From positions 434,001 to 498,000 of the forward strand of contig NZ_VTFU01000002.1 of NCBI RefSeq assembly GCF_009192735.1: a stretch of DNA of 64,000 nt, written 5' to 3'. The position numbers and the translations under genes were made by a program. Below, piece by piece: positions 18,187 through 27,991 of the stretch. Numbering within the stretch: position 1 is the stretch's first letter; each line of letters opens with the position of its first letter. A model generated the notes under the pieces. The model did not search any database and had not been told where the DNA came from. It was given only the letters and a program-made list of their open reading frames with translations. The DNA comes from Arthrobacter gandavensis. GTDB taxonomy: Bacteria; Actinomycetota; Actinomycetes; Actinomycetales; Micrococcaceae.

Positions 18187-18896
18187 CAGGCACCTGCCTT
18201 CTGCATGTTGCGGAGCATCGCAGCAGGCACAACCTCGTCCAGCGGGAGGCCGCGGCGTGCAGCCACTGCCTGAGGCTCTTCGAGGCGCTTCAGCGCATCA
18301 ACCGTGGCGTGCACGATGTTGATGGCGTTGGAGGACCCGAGCGACTTGGACAGAACGTCGTGGATTCCGGCGCATTCGAGAATGGCGCGGACCGGACCAC
18401 CGGCGATAACACCGGTACCCGGGGAAGCCGGACGCAGCAGGACAACGCCTGCGGCAGCTTCACCCTGGACGAGGTGGGGAATGGTTCCACCGATGCGCGG
18501 GACGCGGAAGAAAGTCTTCTTGGCTTCCTCAACGGCCTTCGCAATAGCGGAGGGAACTTCCTTAGCCTTGCCGTAGCCGACACCGACCATGCCGTTGCCG
18601 TCGCCGACAACCACGAGAGCGGTGAAGCTGAAGCGACGACCACCCTTGACCACCTTGGCAACGCGGTTGATGGTCACGACGCGTTCAATGAACTTGTCCT
18701 TCTCATCGTTGCGTCCGCCGTCGCGGCCACCGCGGCCACCGCGTTCGCCGCGGCCTCCACGGTCGGAGCGCTGCTCGCCCTTGCGGCCGCCGCGGCGGTC
18801 GTCAGTGGCGGGAGCTGCGGCGTCCTTGGTTTCAGTTGCCTGCGCAGCTGTAGCTTCAGTCACCTGGTTTTCCTTTTCCTTGTTAACCTCGGTCAC
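18186..18896 (-). CDS. rpsE: 30S ribosomal protein S5 with RGG-rich N-terminus
   Basis: S5 helps form the mRNA entry channel and affects decoding fidelity. The protein has 236 residues. The first 70 or so are low complexity, with acidic/Ala segments and then repeated RGG/RGGRG units. The S5 core follows ([32 protein letters not shown]). E. coli S5 has 167 residues. The start is GTG at 18896, overlapping the rplR stop by four bases. Confidence 0.96.
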   Translation of the reverse strand: MTEVNKEKENQVTEATAAQATETKDAAAPATDDRRGGRKGEQRSDRGGRGERGGRGGRDGGRNDEKDKFIERVVTINRVAKVVKGGRRFSFTALVVVGDGNGMVGVGYGKAKEVPSAIAKAVEEAKKTFFRVPRIGGTIPHLVQGEAAAGVVLLRPASPGTGVIAGGPVRAILECAGIHDVLSKSLGSSNAINIVHATVDALKRLEEPQAVAARRGLPLDEVVPAAMLRNMQKAGA

Positions 18897-19276
18897 AGTG
18901 ACAGCCCACCTTCACGTGCGCCGTCGGCAACGGCCGCGATGCGGCCGTGGTAGCGGTTGCCACCGCGGTCGAAGACAACGGCTTCCACGCCGGCAGCCTT
19001 GGCACGCTCTGCAACGAGCTCACCAACGCGCTTGGACTTGGCGGTCTTGTCGCCTTCCAGTGCGCGCAGATCAGCTTCCATGGTGGAAGCCGAAGCAACG
19101 GTTACGCCGCGGGTGTCATCGACAACCTGGACGAATACGTGGCGGGCCGAGCGGTTGACCACCAGGCGCGGACGAGCCGCGGTACCGGAGATCCGCTTGC
19201 GGATACGAAGCTGGCGGCGGCTGCGGGCAGCCGACTTGCTCTTGGAATTACGCTTCTTATTAATGCTGATGGCCAT
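18893..19276 (-). CDS. rplR: 50S ribosomal protein L18
   Basis: L18 binds 5S rRNA with L5 in the central protuberance. The protein has 127 residues with a very basic N-terminus ([20 protein letters not shown]), [20 protein letters not shown] and the C-terminal [20 protein letters not shown]. The ATG is at 19276, two bases after the rplF stop. Confidence 0.97.
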   Translation of the reverse strand: MAISINKKRNSKSKSAARSRRQLRIRKRISGTAARPRLVVNRSARHVFVQVVDDTRGVTVASASTMEADLRALEGDKTAKSKRVGELVAERAKAAGVEAVVFDRGGNRYHGRIAAVADGAREGGLSL

Positions 19277-19278
19277 GG

Positions 19279-19815
19279 TTACTTACCAGCCTTTCCGACC
19301 TTGCGGCGGACAATCTCGCCGGCATAACGAATACCCTTGCCCTTGTAGGGATCGGGCTTGCGCAGCTTGCGGATGTTGGCCGAAACCTCGCCCACCTGCT
19401 GCTTGTCGATGCCGGACACGGTGACCTTCGTGGGGCCCACGACGGTAAGCGTGATGCCCTCGGGTGCCTTGACGGGAACCGGGTGGCTGTAGCCCAGGGC
19501 GAACTCGAGGTCCGAGCCCTTGGCCTGCACGCGGTAACCGGTGCCGACGATTTCCAGGTCCTTCTTGTAGCCTTCGGTCACACCGGTGATCATGTTGGCG
19601 ATCAGGGTGCGGGTCAGGCCGTGAAGGGCACGGGACTCGCGCTCGTCGTTCGGGCGGGCAACGGTGATGGTGCTGTCGTCGAGCGTGACAGTGATCGGGC
19701 TGGGCACAGTGTGGCTCAGCTCGCCCTTGGCACCCTTGACGGATACGAGGTCACCGTTAACGGTGATATCTACTCCGGCAGGAACCGGGATGGGCAGACG
19801 TCCAATACGTGACAT
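19279..19815 (-). CDS. rplF: 50S ribosomal protein L6
   Basis: L6 lies near the factor-binding centre of the large subunit. The protein has 178 residues in two similar domains, opening [20 protein letters not shown] and including the C-terminal block [19 protein letters not shown]. The ATG is at 19815 and the spacing to rpsH is 18 bp. Confidence 0.97.
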   Translation of the reverse strand: MSRIGRLPIPVPAGVDITVNGDLVSVKGAKGELSHTVPSPITVTLDDSTITVARPNDERESRALHGLTRTLIANMITGVTEGYKKDLEIVGTGYRVQAKGSDLEFALGYSHPVPVKAPEGITLTVVGPTKVTVSGIDKQQVGEVSANIRKLRKPDPYKGKGIRYAGEIVRRKVGKAGK

Positions 19816-19833
19816 TTTTCTTTCCCTTCCCTG

Positions 19834-20232
19834 CTACCAGACGTAGGCGAGGACTTCCCCACCTACACCCTTCTTGGCGGCCTGGCGGTCGGTCAGGAGA
19901 CCTGACGACGTCGACAGGATTGCGATACCCAGACCACCGAGAACGCGCGGCAGGTTGGTGGACTTTGCGTAAACGCGCAGACCGGGCTTGGAGATACGAC
20001 GCACGCCGGCGATGGAACGCTCGCGGTTCGGACCGAATTTGAGATCAAGGGTCAGCTTCTTGCCGACGACGGCCTCTTCTTCCTTCCAGCCGGCGATGTA
20101 GCCCTCGGCCTTCAGGATGTCAGCAACGCGCGCCTTGAGCTTGCTGTAAGGCATGGACACGGTATCGTGATATGCCGAGTTTGCATTGCGCAGACGCGTA
20201 AGCATGTCTGCGACAGGATCTGTCATTGTCAT
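19834..20232 (-). CDS. rpsH: 30S ribosomal protein S8
   Basis: S8 binds 16S rRNA in the central domain; in E. coli it also represses the spc operon. The protein has 132 residues: [40 protein letters not shown] and the C-terminus GGEVLAYVW. Two ATGs lie two codons apart (20232, 20226); the first is kept because many relatives begin MTMTDP. The gene follows rplE directly, so no S14 gene lies between them. Confidence 0.97.
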   Translation of the reverse strand: MTMTDPVADMLTRLRNANSAYHDTVSMPYSKLKARVADILKAEGYIAGWKEEEAVVGKKLTLDLKFGPNRERSIAGVRRISKPGLRVYAKSTNLPRVLGGLGIAILSTSSGLLTDRQAAKKGVGGEVLAYVW

Positions 20233-20322
20233 TGGGCTCTTGCCCTCCCTCGTAACGGTTTCCTGCGGAGATCACACCCGGGCGCACCCGGGCGGAAGTC
20301 CGTCGGACCTGTTACGTAGTAA

Positions 20323-20892
20323 TTAATCTTCGGATGTAAACGGGAAGCCGAGCGCCTTGAGCAGCGCGCGTCCCTCGTCATCGGTCTTTGCGGTGGTAAC
20401 CACGGTGATGTCCATGCCGCGAACGCGATCGATCTTATCCTGATCGATTTCGTGGAACATCGACTGCTCGGTCAGACCGAACGTGTAGTTGCCGTTGCCG
20501 TCGAACTGCTTGCCGTTGAGGCCGCGGAAGTCGCGGATACGCGGCAGCGCCAGGGTAACCAGGCGGTCAACGAATTCCCACATGCGGTCTCCACGCAGAG
20601 TTGCGTGGCAGCCGATGGGCATGCCTTCGCGCAGCTTGAACTGTGCGATCGACTTGCGTGCCTTCGTTACCTGCGGCTTCTGACCCGTGATCTGGGTCAG
20701 GTCCTTGACAGCACCGTCAATGAGCTTGGAGTCCTTGGCGGCATCTCCAACACCCATGTTCACAACGACCTTGACAAGGCGGGGAACCTGGTTGACGTTT
20801 GCGTAGTTGAATTCGTCCTGCAGGGTCTTCTTGATCTCCGCTGCGTAGCGGGTCTTCAGACGGGGGACGGTCTTGGTGACGGTCTCAGTCAT
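20323..20892 (-). CDS. rplE: 50S ribosomal protein L5
   Basis: L5 binds 5S rRNA and contacts S13 and the P-site tRNA. The protein has 189 residues and includes [40 protein letters not shown] and [18 protein letters not shown]. The ATG shares one base with the rplX stop (TAATG). The 90-bp spacer to rpsH contains a CCCGGG/CCCGGG hairpin (20279-20294) where S14 is found in many bacteria. Confidence 0.97.
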   Translation of the reverse strand: MTETVTKTVPRLKTRYAAEIKKTLQDEFNYANVNQVPRLVKVVVNMGVGDAAKDSKLIDGAVKDLTQITGQKPQVTKARKSIAQFKLREGMPIGCHATLRGDRMWEFVDRLVTLALPRIRDFRGLNGKQFDGNGNYTFGLTEQSMFHEIDQDKIDRVRGMDITVVTTAKTDDEGRALLKALGFPFTSED

Positions 20893-21251
20893 TAGAGGTC
20901 CTTCCCAGAGCCCTTGGCGACGCGGATACGCACAGTGCGCTCACGGCCGTCTTTTTCGACGATTTCAGTGCGGTAGCCAACGCGGGTCGGCTTCTTCGTT
21001 TCCGGGTCAACGATTGCGACGTTGGAAACGTGGAGGGGAGCTTCGACAGTCTCGATGCCACCGGTCTTGGAGCCCTTGGAGGACTGTCCAACCTTGGTGT
21101 GCTTCTTGACGGTGTTGACGCCTTCAACCAAAACGCGGTTCGTGTCGGTGTAGACCTTCAGAACCTTGCCCTGCTTGCCGCGGTCTCCGCCGCGGGCAGC
21201 AGTAGCGCCGCTGATGACCTGAACGAGGTCACCCTTTTTGATTTTTGCCAT
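20892..21251 (-). CDS. rplX: 50S ribosomal protein L24
   Basis: L24 is an assembly initiator at the exit tunnel. The protein has 119 residues with a KOW motif ([32 protein letters not shown]) and [14 protein letters not shown]. The ATG is at 21251, three bases after the rplN stop. Confidence 0.97.
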   Translation of the reverse strand: MAKIKKGDLVQVISGATAARGGDRGKQGKVLKVYTDTNRVLVEGVNTVKKHTKVGQSSKGSKTGGIETVEAPLHVSNVAIVDPETKKPTRVGYRTEIVEKDGRERTVRIRVAKGSGKDL

Positions 21252-21254
21252 GGA

Positions 21255-21623
21255 CTACAGCACCTCCGGAGCCAGCGAAATGATCTTCATGAACTTCTTG
21301 TCGCGAAGCTCGCGGCCGACCGGGCCGAAGATGCGGGTACCGCGGGGGTCTCCGTCATTCTTCAAGATCACTGCAGCGTTCTCATCGAACTTGATGTAGG
21401 AACCGTCCTGGCGACGGCGTTCCTTCTTTGTGCGAACGATGACGGCCTTGACCACATCGCCCTTCTTGACGTTGCCGCCGGGGATTGCATCCTTGACGGT
21501 GGCAACGATGGTGTCGCCAATGCCTGCGTAGCGACGTCCGGATCCACCGAGAACACGGATGGTCAAGATTTCCTTGGCACCAGTGTTGTCGGCGACCTTA
21601 AGCCGCGACTCCTGCTGAATCAC
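21255..21623 (-). CDS. rplN: 50S ribosomal protein L14
   Basis: L14 forms an intersubunit bridge. The 122-residue, highly conserved protein includes [39 protein letters not shown] and [14 protein letters not shown]. The start is GTG at 21623, with AGGAG eight bases upstream. It is the first gene of the spc operon, downstream of a 359-bp leader region. Confidence 0.97.
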   Translation of the reverse strand: MIQQESRLKVADNTGAKEILTIRVLGGSGRRYAGIGDTIVATVKDAIPGGNVKKGDVVKAVIVRTKKERRRQDGSYIKFDENAAVILKNDGDPRGTRIFGPVGRELRDKKFMKIISLAPEVL

Positions 21624-21798
21624 TTATAACTCCTGTCGTCGCGCCGGTTCTCAAATTGAGCCTTGCGGAACGGATATGGGTGGACCCCGTAATACTGGTA
21701 CTCAGCACTCCCCCGTTCAGGGGGCAAACCACGGCGGACCGCGGCAAAGTGCCGAACAAGATTATCGGGCTTTTGTCTCATACGGCGGTGAGGATGCC

Positions 21799-21816
21799 GT
21801 GTCCAAAACTGGACAC
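21799..21816. repeat. 18-bp perfect dyad in the rplN leader
   Basis: GTGTCCA and TGGACAC are separated by AAAC. It lies in the 359-bp interval 21624-21982, which carries no convincing gene, and about 20-40 nt after the predicted rplN transcript start. It could be a protein-binding site or a leader hairpin. Confidence 0.55.
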
Positions 21817-21844
21817 ACTTCCGCACCGCACAGACAAGATTTCA

Positions 21845-21874
21845 AGTTTATCGCGAAAGGGCCCCGGATGCGAA
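21845..21874 (-). promoter_or_regulatory. Candidate spc operon promoter
   Basis: On the minus strand TTCGCA, an 18-base spacer and TAAACT give a predicted start near 21838 and a leader of about 215 nt before rplN. It is the best of several weak candidates in the rpsQ-rplN interval. Confidence 0.4.
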
Positions 21875-21918
21875 ATCGGATGATAACGCGGCCGGGGCCC
21901 TGTCGCCGGTGGGCGGAT

Positions 21919-21958
21919 GCCGGCGGGCTTTTCCCCTTGCAGGGATCAGTCCGCCGGC
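21919..21958 (-). terminator. Hairpin after rpsQ
   Basis: An 8-bp perfect stem (GCCGGCGG with CCGCCGGC) has a 24-base loop containing a smaller CCCTTGCAGGG hairpin. It lies 25 bases past the rpsQ stop, without a T-run. It may be a weak S10 operon terminator or an mRNA end structure. Confidence 0.4.
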
Positions 21959-21982
21959 GGCCGGCCGGATGTACTTCTGGTG

Positions 21983-22288
21983 TTACTTAGCCTTCTCGAG
22001 GATCTCGACCAGGCGCCACCGCTTGGTAGCGGAGAGCGGCCGGGTTTCGGCGATCAGCACGAGGTCTCCAACGCCGGCAGCATTCTGCTCGTCGTGGGCC
22101 TTGAGCTTCGAGGTGCGGCGAAGCACCTTTCCGTACAGGGCGTGCTTGACGCGGTCTTCAACCTGAACAACGACGGTCTTATCCATCTTGTCAGAGACCA
22201 CGTAGCCGCGTGCGGTCTTCCGGTACCCGCGGGCATCGGCTCCGTTTGCGTCTGTTGTCACTGCTGCCTCATTCTTGTTTTCACTCAT
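21983..22288 (-). CDS. rpsQ: 30S ribosomal protein S17
   Basis: S17 is an early-binding small-subunit OB-fold protein. The protein has 101 residues: a variable 20-residue N-terminus, then [20 protein letters not shown], the HDEQN loop and [20 protein letters not shown]. The ATG at 22288 overlaps the rpmC stop by four bases. It is the last gene of the S10 operon. Confidence 0.97.
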   Translation of the reverse strand: MSENKNEAAVTTDANGADARGYRKTARGYVVSDKMDKTVVVQVEDRVKHALYGKVLRRTSKLKAHDEQNAAGVGDLVLIAETRPLSATKRWRLVEILEKAK

Positions 22289-22617
22289 TTGGCATCATCC
22301 TCAGCGACCTCGGCCGGAGCTTCAGACTCGGTAGCCTTCTTCTTGGACTTCTTTGCTGCCTTTTCGGGAGCTGCTTCCTCGACGGGAGCAACGACCTCGG
22401 GACGAATCCCCAGCTCGCGCTCACGCAGCACGGTGTAGATGCGTGCGATGTCGCGCTTCACTACGCGCAGACGGCCGTGGCTTTCCAGCTGGCCGGTGGC
22501 GGACTGGAAGCGGAGGTTGAACAGCTCTTCCTTGGCCTTGCGAAGTTCCTCGACGAGACGGTCCTTATCGAAGCCATCCAGCTGCTTCGGTGCCAGTTCC
22601 TTTGAACCAATTGCCAT
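22285..22617 (-). CDS. rpmC: 50S ribosomal protein L29 with charged tail
   Basis: L29 sits at the peptide exit and helps dock SRP and trigger factor. The helical hairpin core ([39 protein letters not shown]) occupies about residues 15-75. A Lys/Glu/Ala tail ([15 protein letters not shown]) extends it to 110 residues against 63 in E. coli. The ATG is at 22617. Confidence 0.96.
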   Translation of the reverse strand: MAIGSKELAPKQLDGFDKDRLVEELRKAKEELFNLRFQSATGQLESHGRLRVVKRDIARIYTVLRERELGIRPEVVAPVEEAAPEKAAKKSKKKATESEAPAEVAEDDAK

Positions 22618-22619
22618 TT

Positions 22620-23036
22620 CTATTCACCACCCTCGCGACGCACAATGCGTGCCTTCAACGGCAGCTTATGGATCGCCAGGCGCAGGGCCTCACGAGCTAC
22701 CTCTTCATTAACACCGGAGATCTCAAAGAGAACCCGACCCGGCTTGACGTTTGCAACCCACCACTCCGGAGAACCCTTACCGGAACCCATGCGGGTTTCG
22801 GCCGGCTTCTTCGTCAGCGGACGGTCCGGGTAAATGTTGATCCAGACCTTTCCGCCGCGCTTGATGTGGCGCGTCATGGCAATACGTGCAGCTTCGATCT
22901 GGCGGTTGGTGACATACGCAGGCGTCAAAGCCTGGATGCCCCACTCGCCGAAGCTGACTGCAGTGCCGCCGGTTGCAGCGCCGGAACGACCCGGGTGGTG
23001 CTGCTTACGGAACTTGACTCGACGTGGGATAAGCAT
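22620..23036 (-). CDS. rplP: 50S ribosomal protein L16
   Basis: L16 organises the A-site tRNA region of the large subunit. The protein has 138 residues, [19 protein letters not shown] to the C-terminal KLPLKARIV, with [20 protein letters not shown] and [14 protein letters not shown]. The ATG at 23036 directly abuts the rpsC stop. Confidence 0.97.
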   Translation of the reverse strand: MLIPRRVKFRKQHHPGRSGAATGGTAVSFGEWGIQALTPAYVTNRQIEAARIAMTRHIKRGGKVWINIYPDRPLTKKPAETRMGSGKGSPEWWVANVKPGRVLFEISGVNEEVAREALRLAIHKLPLKARIVRREGGE

Positions 23037-23870
23037 TTAAGCCTGTCCTCCTTCTGCTGCGGGGGCAGCTGCCTCAGCGGCCGGGGCCTCTGCAGCAGCA
23101 GGCGCGGCGGCTTTGTCGCTACGCTCGGGACGACGACGGCGCTCGCCTCCACGGTCGGCCGGGCCGCGGCCCGGACGGTCGCTGGAGCGGCCGCGGGACG
23201 GTGCAGCAGCCTGCTGTGCAGCCAGTTCCTTAGCGGTGACGTCGCCCTTGTAGATCCAAACCTTCACGCCGATGCGGCCGAAGGTGGTCTTGGCTTCGAA
23301 GAAACCGTAGTCGATCTGCGCGCGGAGGGTGTGCAGGGGCACACGGCCTTCGCGGTAGAACTCCGAACGGCTCATTTCAGCGCCGCCCAGACGGCCGGAG
23401 CACTGGATACGGATACCCTTGGCGCCGGCACGCTGTGCGGACTGGATGGCCTTCTTCATGGCACGGCGGAAAGCCACGCGGGAAGAGAGCTGCTCAGCAA
23501 CGCCCTGGGCAACAAGCTGTGCTTCCATCTCGGGGTTCTTGACCTCGAGGATGTTCAGCTGAACCTGCTTGCCCGTGAGCTTCTCCAGCTCGCCGCGGAT
23601 GCGGTCTGCTTCGGCGCCGCGGCGGCCGATAACGATACCCGGGCGGGCCGTGTGGATATCCACGCGGACACGGTCGCGGGTGCGCTCGATCTCAACCTTG
23701 GCGATGCCGGCGCGGTCCATGCCCGTGGACATGAGCTGACGGATCTTGATGTCCTCGCGGACGAAGTCCTTGTAGCGCTGGCCCGGCTTGTTGCTGTCAG
23801 CAAACCAGTGCGACACATGGTCAGTGGTAATGCCGAGTCGGAACCCGTGCGGGTTAACCTTCTGTCCCAC
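23037..23870 (-). CDS. rpsC: 30S ribosomal protein S3 with extended tail
   Basis: S3 lines the mRNA entry site. The protein has 277 residues: [20 protein letters not shown], a KH domain with [18 protein letters not shown], then the S3 C-terminal domain. After residue 215 comes an Arg/Gly segment and an Ala/Glu/Pro tail. E. coli S3 has 233 residues. The start is GTG at 23870, immediately after the rplV stop. Confidence 0.97.
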   Translation of the reverse strand: MGQKVNPHGFRLGITTDHVSHWFADSNKPGQRYKDFVREDIKIRQLMSTGMDRAGIAKVEIERTRDRVRVDIHTARPGIVIGRRGAEADRIRGELEKLTGKQVQLNILEVKNPEMEAQLVAQGVAEQLSSRVAFRRAMKKAIQSAQRAGAKGIRIQCSGRLGGAEMSRSEFYREGRVPLHTLRAQIDYGFFEAKTTFGRIGVKVWIYKGDVTAKELAAQQAAAPSRGRSSDRPGRGPADRGGERRRRPERSDKAAAPAAAEAPAAEAAAPAAEGGQA

Positions 23871-24236
23871 TTAGCGTTCCTCCTCGATTTTGGGGGTTGC
23901 GACAACCACAGTGACGTGGCTGGTCCGCTTGTTGATGCGGTACGCGCGGCCCTGTGCACGGGGCTGGAACCGCTTCATGGTGGGTCCTTCGTCAACGAAT
24001 GCTTCGCTGATGAAGAGGTCACCTTCGTCGAAGGCCACTCCGTCACGGTCCGCGAGGACACGTGCGTTGGCCATGGCCGACTGAACTACCTTAAGTACCG
24101 GCTCCGATGCTGCCTGGGGGGCAAACTTCAGAATTGCCATTGCCTCATTCGCTTGCTTGCCACGAACAAGGTTGACGACGCGCCGGGCCTTCATAGGCGT
24201 TACGCGGATATGACGCGCAATTGCCTTGGCTTCCAT
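23871..24236 (-). CDS. rplV: 50S ribosomal protein L22
   Basis: L22 lines the exit tunnel, and its hairpin loop is a macrolide-resistance site. The protein has 121 residues, with [20 protein letters not shown] and the loop region [20 protein letters not shown]. No insertion or deletion is seen in the loop. The ATG is at 24236. Confidence 0.97.
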   Translation of the reverse strand: MEAKAIARHIRVTPMKARRVVNLVRGKQANEAMAILKFAPQAASEPVLKVVQSAMANARVLADRDGVAFDEGDLFISEAFVDEGPTMKRFQPRAQGRAYRINKRTSHVTVVVATPKIEEER

Positions 24237-24274
24237 TGCTTTCCTTCTCTCGTCTTCTGCCGAAAGAGCAGCGC

Positions 24275-24556
24275 CTAGCGGCGCTTGCCCTTGCGGTCGT
24301 CCTTCACATGGCCGCGGAATGTCCGCGTCAGGGCGAATTCGCCGAGCTTGTGCCCGACCATCGACTCCGTGACAAACACCGGAATGTGCTTACGTCCATC
24401 GTGTACGGCGATCGTGTGCCCGAGCATGTCGGGGATGATCATCGAACGACGGGACCACGTCTTGATGACGTTCTTGGTGCCCTTTTCGTTTTCGGCCGCT
24501 ACCTTAAGGAACAGGTGCTGGTCGACGAAGGGGCCTTTCTTCAGGCTGCGTGGCAT
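24275..24556 (-). CDS. rpsS: 30S ribosomal protein S19
   Basis: S19 forms a complex with S13 in the head of the small subunit. The protein has 93 residues, [19 protein letters not shown] to the basic C-terminus, with [20 protein letters not shown] and [17 protein letters not shown]. The ATG is at 24556. Confidence 0.97.
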   Translation of the reverse strand: MPRSLKKGPFVDQHLFLKVAAENEKGTKNVIKTWSRRSMIIPDMLGHTIAVHDGRKHIPVFVTESMVGHKLGEFALTRTFRGHVKDDRKGKRR

Positions 24557-24568
24557 GTTTCCAGGCTC

Positions 24569-25408
24569 CTATCGCTTGTTCTTGCCGGAACGACGGCGAC
24601 GCACAATGAGGTTGTCGCTCTCTTTATTGGGGCGGCGTGTGCGGCCTTCGCGCTTACCGTTCGGGTTGACCGGGTGGCGTCCACCGGAGGTCTTACCTTC
24701 ACCCCCACCGTGCGGGTGGTCGACCGGGTTCATGGCGACACCGCGGACGGTCGGGCGTACGCCCTTCCAGCGCATACGGCCGGCCTTACCCCAGTTGATG
24801 TTGGACTGCTCGGCGTTGCCGACCTCGCCGATGGTGGCGCGGCAGCGCGCATCGACGTTGCGGATTTCGCCGGAAGGCAGACGCAGCTGGGCGAAGCGGC
24901 CTTCCTTGGCAACAAGCTGAACCGAAGCACCGGCGGAGCGGGCCATCTTGGCGCCGCCGCCCGGACGCAGCTCAACTGCGTGGATGGTGGTACCCACGGG
25001 GATGTTGCGCAGGGGCAGGTTGTTGCCGGGCTTGATGTCAGCGCCGGCTCCGGCCTCTACGTGGTCGCCCTGCTTGAGCTTGTTCGGGGCGATGATGTAA
25101 CGCTTGGTGCCATCAACGTAGTGCAGCAGCGCAATGCGGGCGGTACGGTTCGGATCGTATTCGATCTCGGCAACGCGAGCGTCGACGCCGTCCTTGTCGT
25201 GGCGGCGGAAGTCGATCAGACGGTACTGACGCTTGTGCCCACCACCCTTGTGCCTGGTCGTGATCTTACCGGTGTTGTTACGTCCACCCTTTTTGGGCAG
25301 CGGGCGTACCAACGACTTTTCCGGCGTCGACCGCGTGATTTCGGTGAAGTCGGCGACACTCGAGCCGCGACGGCCCGGTGTAGTCGGCTTGTATTTACGG
25401 ATTCCCAT
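24569..25408 (-). CDS. rplB: 50S ribosomal protein L2
   Basis: L2 is needed for subunit association and peptidyl transferase assembly. The protein has 279 residues, with [40 protein letters not shown] and the conserved [18 protein letters not shown], which holds the invariant His. The ATG is at 25408. Confidence 0.97.
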   Translation of the reverse strand: MGIRKYKPTTPGRRGSSVADFTEITRSTPEKSLVRPLPKKGGRNNTGKITTRHKGGGHKRQYRLIDFRRHDKDGVDARVAEIEYDPNRTARIALLHYVDGTKRYIIAPNKLKQGDHVEAGAGADIKPGNNLPLRNIPVGTTIHAVELRPGGGAKMARSAGASVQLVAKEGRFAQLRLPSGEIRNVDARCRATIGEVGNAEQSNINWGKAGRMRWKGVRPTVRGVAMNPVDHPHGGGEGKTSGGRHPVNPNGKREGRTRRPNKESDNLIVRRRRSGKNKR

Positions 25409-25438
25409 TATTTATTCCTCGTTAAAGTGGTCTCCGCC

Positions 25439-25744
25439 CTAGCTGAGCGGACCGCCGAAGATGTCGATTGTGCCGTCCTTCAGGGTGACAATGGCGCGCT
25501 TGGTGTTCTTGCGCTGTCCCCATCCGAACTTGGTCCGCTTACGCTTACCGGCACGGTTGATGGTGTTGATCGAGTCGACCTTGACGGAGAAGATTTTCTC
25601 CACGGCCAGCTTGATCTCGGTCTTGTTGGAGCGGGGGTCGACCAGGAAGGTGTACTTACCTTCGTCGATCAGGCCGTAGCTCTTTTCCGAAACGACGGGT
25701 GCCAGCACCACGTCGCGAGGGTCCTTTGCGGTGGTCGCGCTCAC
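25439..25744 (-). CDS. rplW: 50S ribosomal protein L23
   Basis: L23 is the docking site for trigger factor and SRP at the exit tunnel. The protein has 101 residues, with [20 protein letters not shown], a [17 protein letters not shown] block and VNTI-like loop residues. The start is GTG at 25744, overlapping the rplD stop by four bases. Confidence 0.97.
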   Translation of the reverse strand: MSATTAKDPRDVVLAPVVSEKSYGLIDEGKYTFLVDPRSNKTEIKLAVEKIFSVKVDSINTINRAGKRKRTKFGWGQRKNTKRAIVTLKDGTIDIFGGPLS

Positions 25745-26355
25745 TTGGCGTCCTCCTTGACAGTGTTCTTGCCGACGAACTCGTCGTAGGCAGCCTTGGT
25801 GAAGACCACGTCATCGGCAACAAGCACGTCGTAGGTGTTCAGCTGATCTACATAGATCACGTGAACAGCAGAGAGGTTTCGCACGGAAAGTGCGGCAACA
25901 TCATTGGCGCGCTCGATGACAACGAGCATGTTCTTGCGGTCGGAAAGTGAACGCAGCGATTCGCGTGCGGCCTTGGTGGACGGCGTCTCGCCGGCTACCA
26001 GGGTTTCCAGCACGTGGATGCGGCCGTTGCGTGCCCGGTCGGAGAGTGCTCCGCGAAGTGCGGCGGCAATCATCTTCTTGGGGGTGCGCTGGCTGTAGTC
26101 GCGGGGCGTCGGTCCGTGGACAACGCCACCACCGGTCATGTGAGGAGCACGGATGGAACCCTGACGGGCGCGGCCGGTACCCTTCTGCTTGAACGGCTTG
26201 CGGCCTGCACCGGAGACCTCTGCGCGGGTCTTCGTCTTGTGCGTACCCTGGCGGGCAGCTGCAAGCTGAGCAACTACCACCTGGTGCAGAAGCGGAACGT
26301 TCGTCTGAACGTCGAAGATCGCTGCGGGGAATTCAACAGTGGTTTCGTTAGCCAT
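25741..26355 (-). CDS. rplD: 50S ribosomal protein L4
   Basis: L4 reaches into the exit tunnel; in E. coli it also represses the S10 operon. The protein has 204 residues, with [20 protein letters not shown] in the extended loop and [18 protein letters not shown]. The ATG is at 26355, four bases after the rplC stop. Confidence 0.97.
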   Translation of the reverse strand: MANETTVEFPAAIFDVQTNVPLLHQVVVAQLAAARQGTHKTKTRAEVSGAGRKPFKQKGTGRARQGSIRAPHMTGGGVVHGPTPRDYSQRTPKKMIAAALRGALSDRARNGRIHVLETLVAGETPSTKAARESLRSLSDRKNMLVVIERANDVAALSVRNLSAVHVIYVDQLNTYDVLVADDVVFTKAAYDEFVGKNTVKEDAK

Positions 26356-26359
26356 GAGA

Positions 26360-27016
26360 CTAAGCTCCCTTCACGGCGGTGCGTACGAGGACGACCTGGC
26401 CGCGGGCGCCGGGAACGGCACCCTTGATCAGCAGGAGCGACTTCTCGGCGTCCACACCGTGAACCGTGAGGTTCATCGTGGTGTGGCGGACGGCGCCCAT
26501 GCGGCCAGCCATCCGAACGCCCTTGAAGACGCGGCCCGGGGTGGATGCGCCACCGATGGAACCGGGCTTACGGTGGTTCTTGTGTGCACCGTGGGAGGCA
26601 CCGACGCCGTGGAAGCCGTGACGCTTCATGACACCGGCAAAGCCCTTGCCCTTGGAGGTTCCGGTGATGTCGACCTTCTGGCCGGCTTCGAAAATCTCGA
26701 CGGAGAGTTCCTGGCCCAGCTCGTAGGTGTCGGCATCTGAGGTGCGCAGTTCAACAACGTGGCGGCGAGGCGTGACGCCTGCCTTTTCAAAGTGACCGGC
26801 CAGGGGCTTGGTCACCTTGCGCGGGTCGATCTGGCCGTAGCCGATCTGAACGGCGGTGTAGCCGTCCTTTTCCGCGTTGCGCAGCTGTGTAACGACGTTC
26901 GAGTCAGCCTGAAGGACGGTGACGGGGATGAGCTTGTTGTTCTCGTCCCAGACCTGGGTCATGCCCAGCTTGGTGCCCAGAAGGCCCTTGACCTGGCGTG
27001 TAAGTGAAGTAGACAT
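26360..27016 (-). CDS. rplC: 50S ribosomal protein L3
   Basis: L3 is an assembly initiator reaching the peptidyl transferase centre. The protein has 218 residues, with [40 protein letters not shown] and [20 protein letters not shown]. The ATG is at 27016, 18 bp after rpsJ. Confidence 0.97.
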   Translation of the reverse strand: MSTSLTRQVKGLLGTKLGMTQVWDENNKLIPVTVLQADSNVVTQLRNAEKDGYTAVQIGYGQIDPRKVTKPLAGHFEKAGVTPRRHVVELRTSDADTYELGQELSVEIFEAGQKVDITGTSKGKGFAGVMKRHGFHGVGASHGAHKNHRKPGSIGGASTPGRVFKGVRMAGRMGAVRHTTMNLTVHGVDAEKSLLLIKGAVPGARGQVVLVRTAVKGA

Positions 27017-27034
27017 AAGTATCCGCTCCCCCCC

Positions 27035-27343
27035 CTACAGCTTGATTTCGATGTTCACGTCGGCAGGCAGGTCGAGACGCATCAGCGAGTCAACGGCCTT
27101 GGGCGTGGGGTCAATGATGTCGATCAGACGCTTGTGCGTGCGCATTTCAAAGTGCTCGCGGCTGTCCTTGTACTTGTGCGGCGAACGGATAACGCAGTAC
27201 ACGTTCTTTTCCGTGGGCAGCGGCACGGGGCCTACTACCGTTGCGCCTGCACGCGTGACCGTCTCAACGATCTTCCGTGCTGATACGTCGATGACCTCGT
27301 GGTCATACGACTTCAGCCGGATGCGGATTTTTTGTCCCGCCAT
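27035..27343 (-). CDS. rpsJ: 30S ribosomal protein S10
   Basis: S10 is in the head of the small subunit and, as NusE, takes part in transcription antitermination. The protein has 102 residues, [20 protein letters not shown] to VNIEIKL, with [20 protein letters not shown]. The frame stays open upstream to 27523, but the conserved N-terminus and AAAGAGG before ATG 27343 fix the start. It is the first gene of the S10 operon. Confidence 0.97.
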
Positions 27344-27827
27344 GGCGTCGTGCCTCTTTCTTCGAGTATTGCTCTCTGTACAGTTTTTGTACCTAGCTGC
27401 CTTTACGGCCTGGCACTCCTCCAACAGACTGAATCCGGATAAATCCGGGTTCCTCACCCTGCCGAGGCTCCGACCCCCGCGCTCGGGTGTGTCGCGGATT
27501 CTTGATCTGCGATACCCGTGCAAGATTGGGGGCGGGTTATATATGGGCTTTTACCCTGAAGGATCCGACCCTGCGTCAGGCATTATCCTGACCGGGACGA
27601 CATCTCATCATGCACTACGGGCTGACCGGAACCGGCCAAACGAGCACATGCGGGCACATAAGCGCTTGAACAACTTCTCTAGTCTGCCAGAATCAGGAAG
27701 AATCCGCCAATCCGGCGGCCTCCGGCAGACTACCGCGCGGTAATGCGGTGATTACCGGCAAGTCAACGTTTCCCAGTCTACCGCAGCCCCTGCGGCCGGG
27801 AAAACCGGCCAGCGGCATGAGCCTGGC
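27344..27827 (-). other. S10 operon upstream and leader region
   Basis: This 484-bp gap has no convincing gene. It holds several dyads: GTCAGG/CCTGAC around CATTAT (27575-27592), a CCGGAT/ATCCGG hairpin (about 27435-27448), GTAC/GTAC with a 7-base loop (about 27378-27392), and two hairpins after the upstream miniprotein gene (27781-27795 and about 27794-27810). The best promoter candidate is TTGGCG, 18 bases, CAGACT (27681-27710, minus strand), which is weak. If used, the S10 leader exceeds 300 nt. Confidence 0.45.
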
Positions 27828-27959
27828 CTAGGACTGCCCGTCGCGGTTTGCCCGGCGGATACGCTTGGCCCGGTCGATTTCGCTGCGGAAACTCCGCCTG
27901 CCCCAGGCCACCCCACCCGCAACGGCCACCACCACGGCGAGAACAATCAGTAATTCCAT
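27828..27959 (-). CDS. 43-residue membrane miniprotein
   Basis: A short gene with ATG at 27959, AGGA seven bases upstream and TAG at 27828. The product is one hydrophobic segment (MELLIVLAVVVAVAGGVAWG) followed by a basic, hydrophilic tail (RSFRSEIDRAKRIRRANRD). An N-out, C-in single-span protein is predicted from the positive-inside rule. It lies 32 bp after the large membrane protein gene and could be cotranscribed. I do not recognise a family. The well-placed ribosome-binding site and coherent topology support it being real. Confidence 0.6.
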   Translation of the reverse strand: MELLIVLAVVVAVAGGVAWGRRSFRSEIDRAKRIRRANRDGQS

Positions 27960-27991
27960 GTGTTGATCCTAAACCAGGCCGGCGCCATGCC

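Noticed and set aside
27344-27523. Sixty extra in-frame codons upstream of rpsJ
   Set aside because: S10 begins at [10 protein letters not shown] in the family and a ribosome-binding site precedes that ATG. The upstream codons look like leader RNA.
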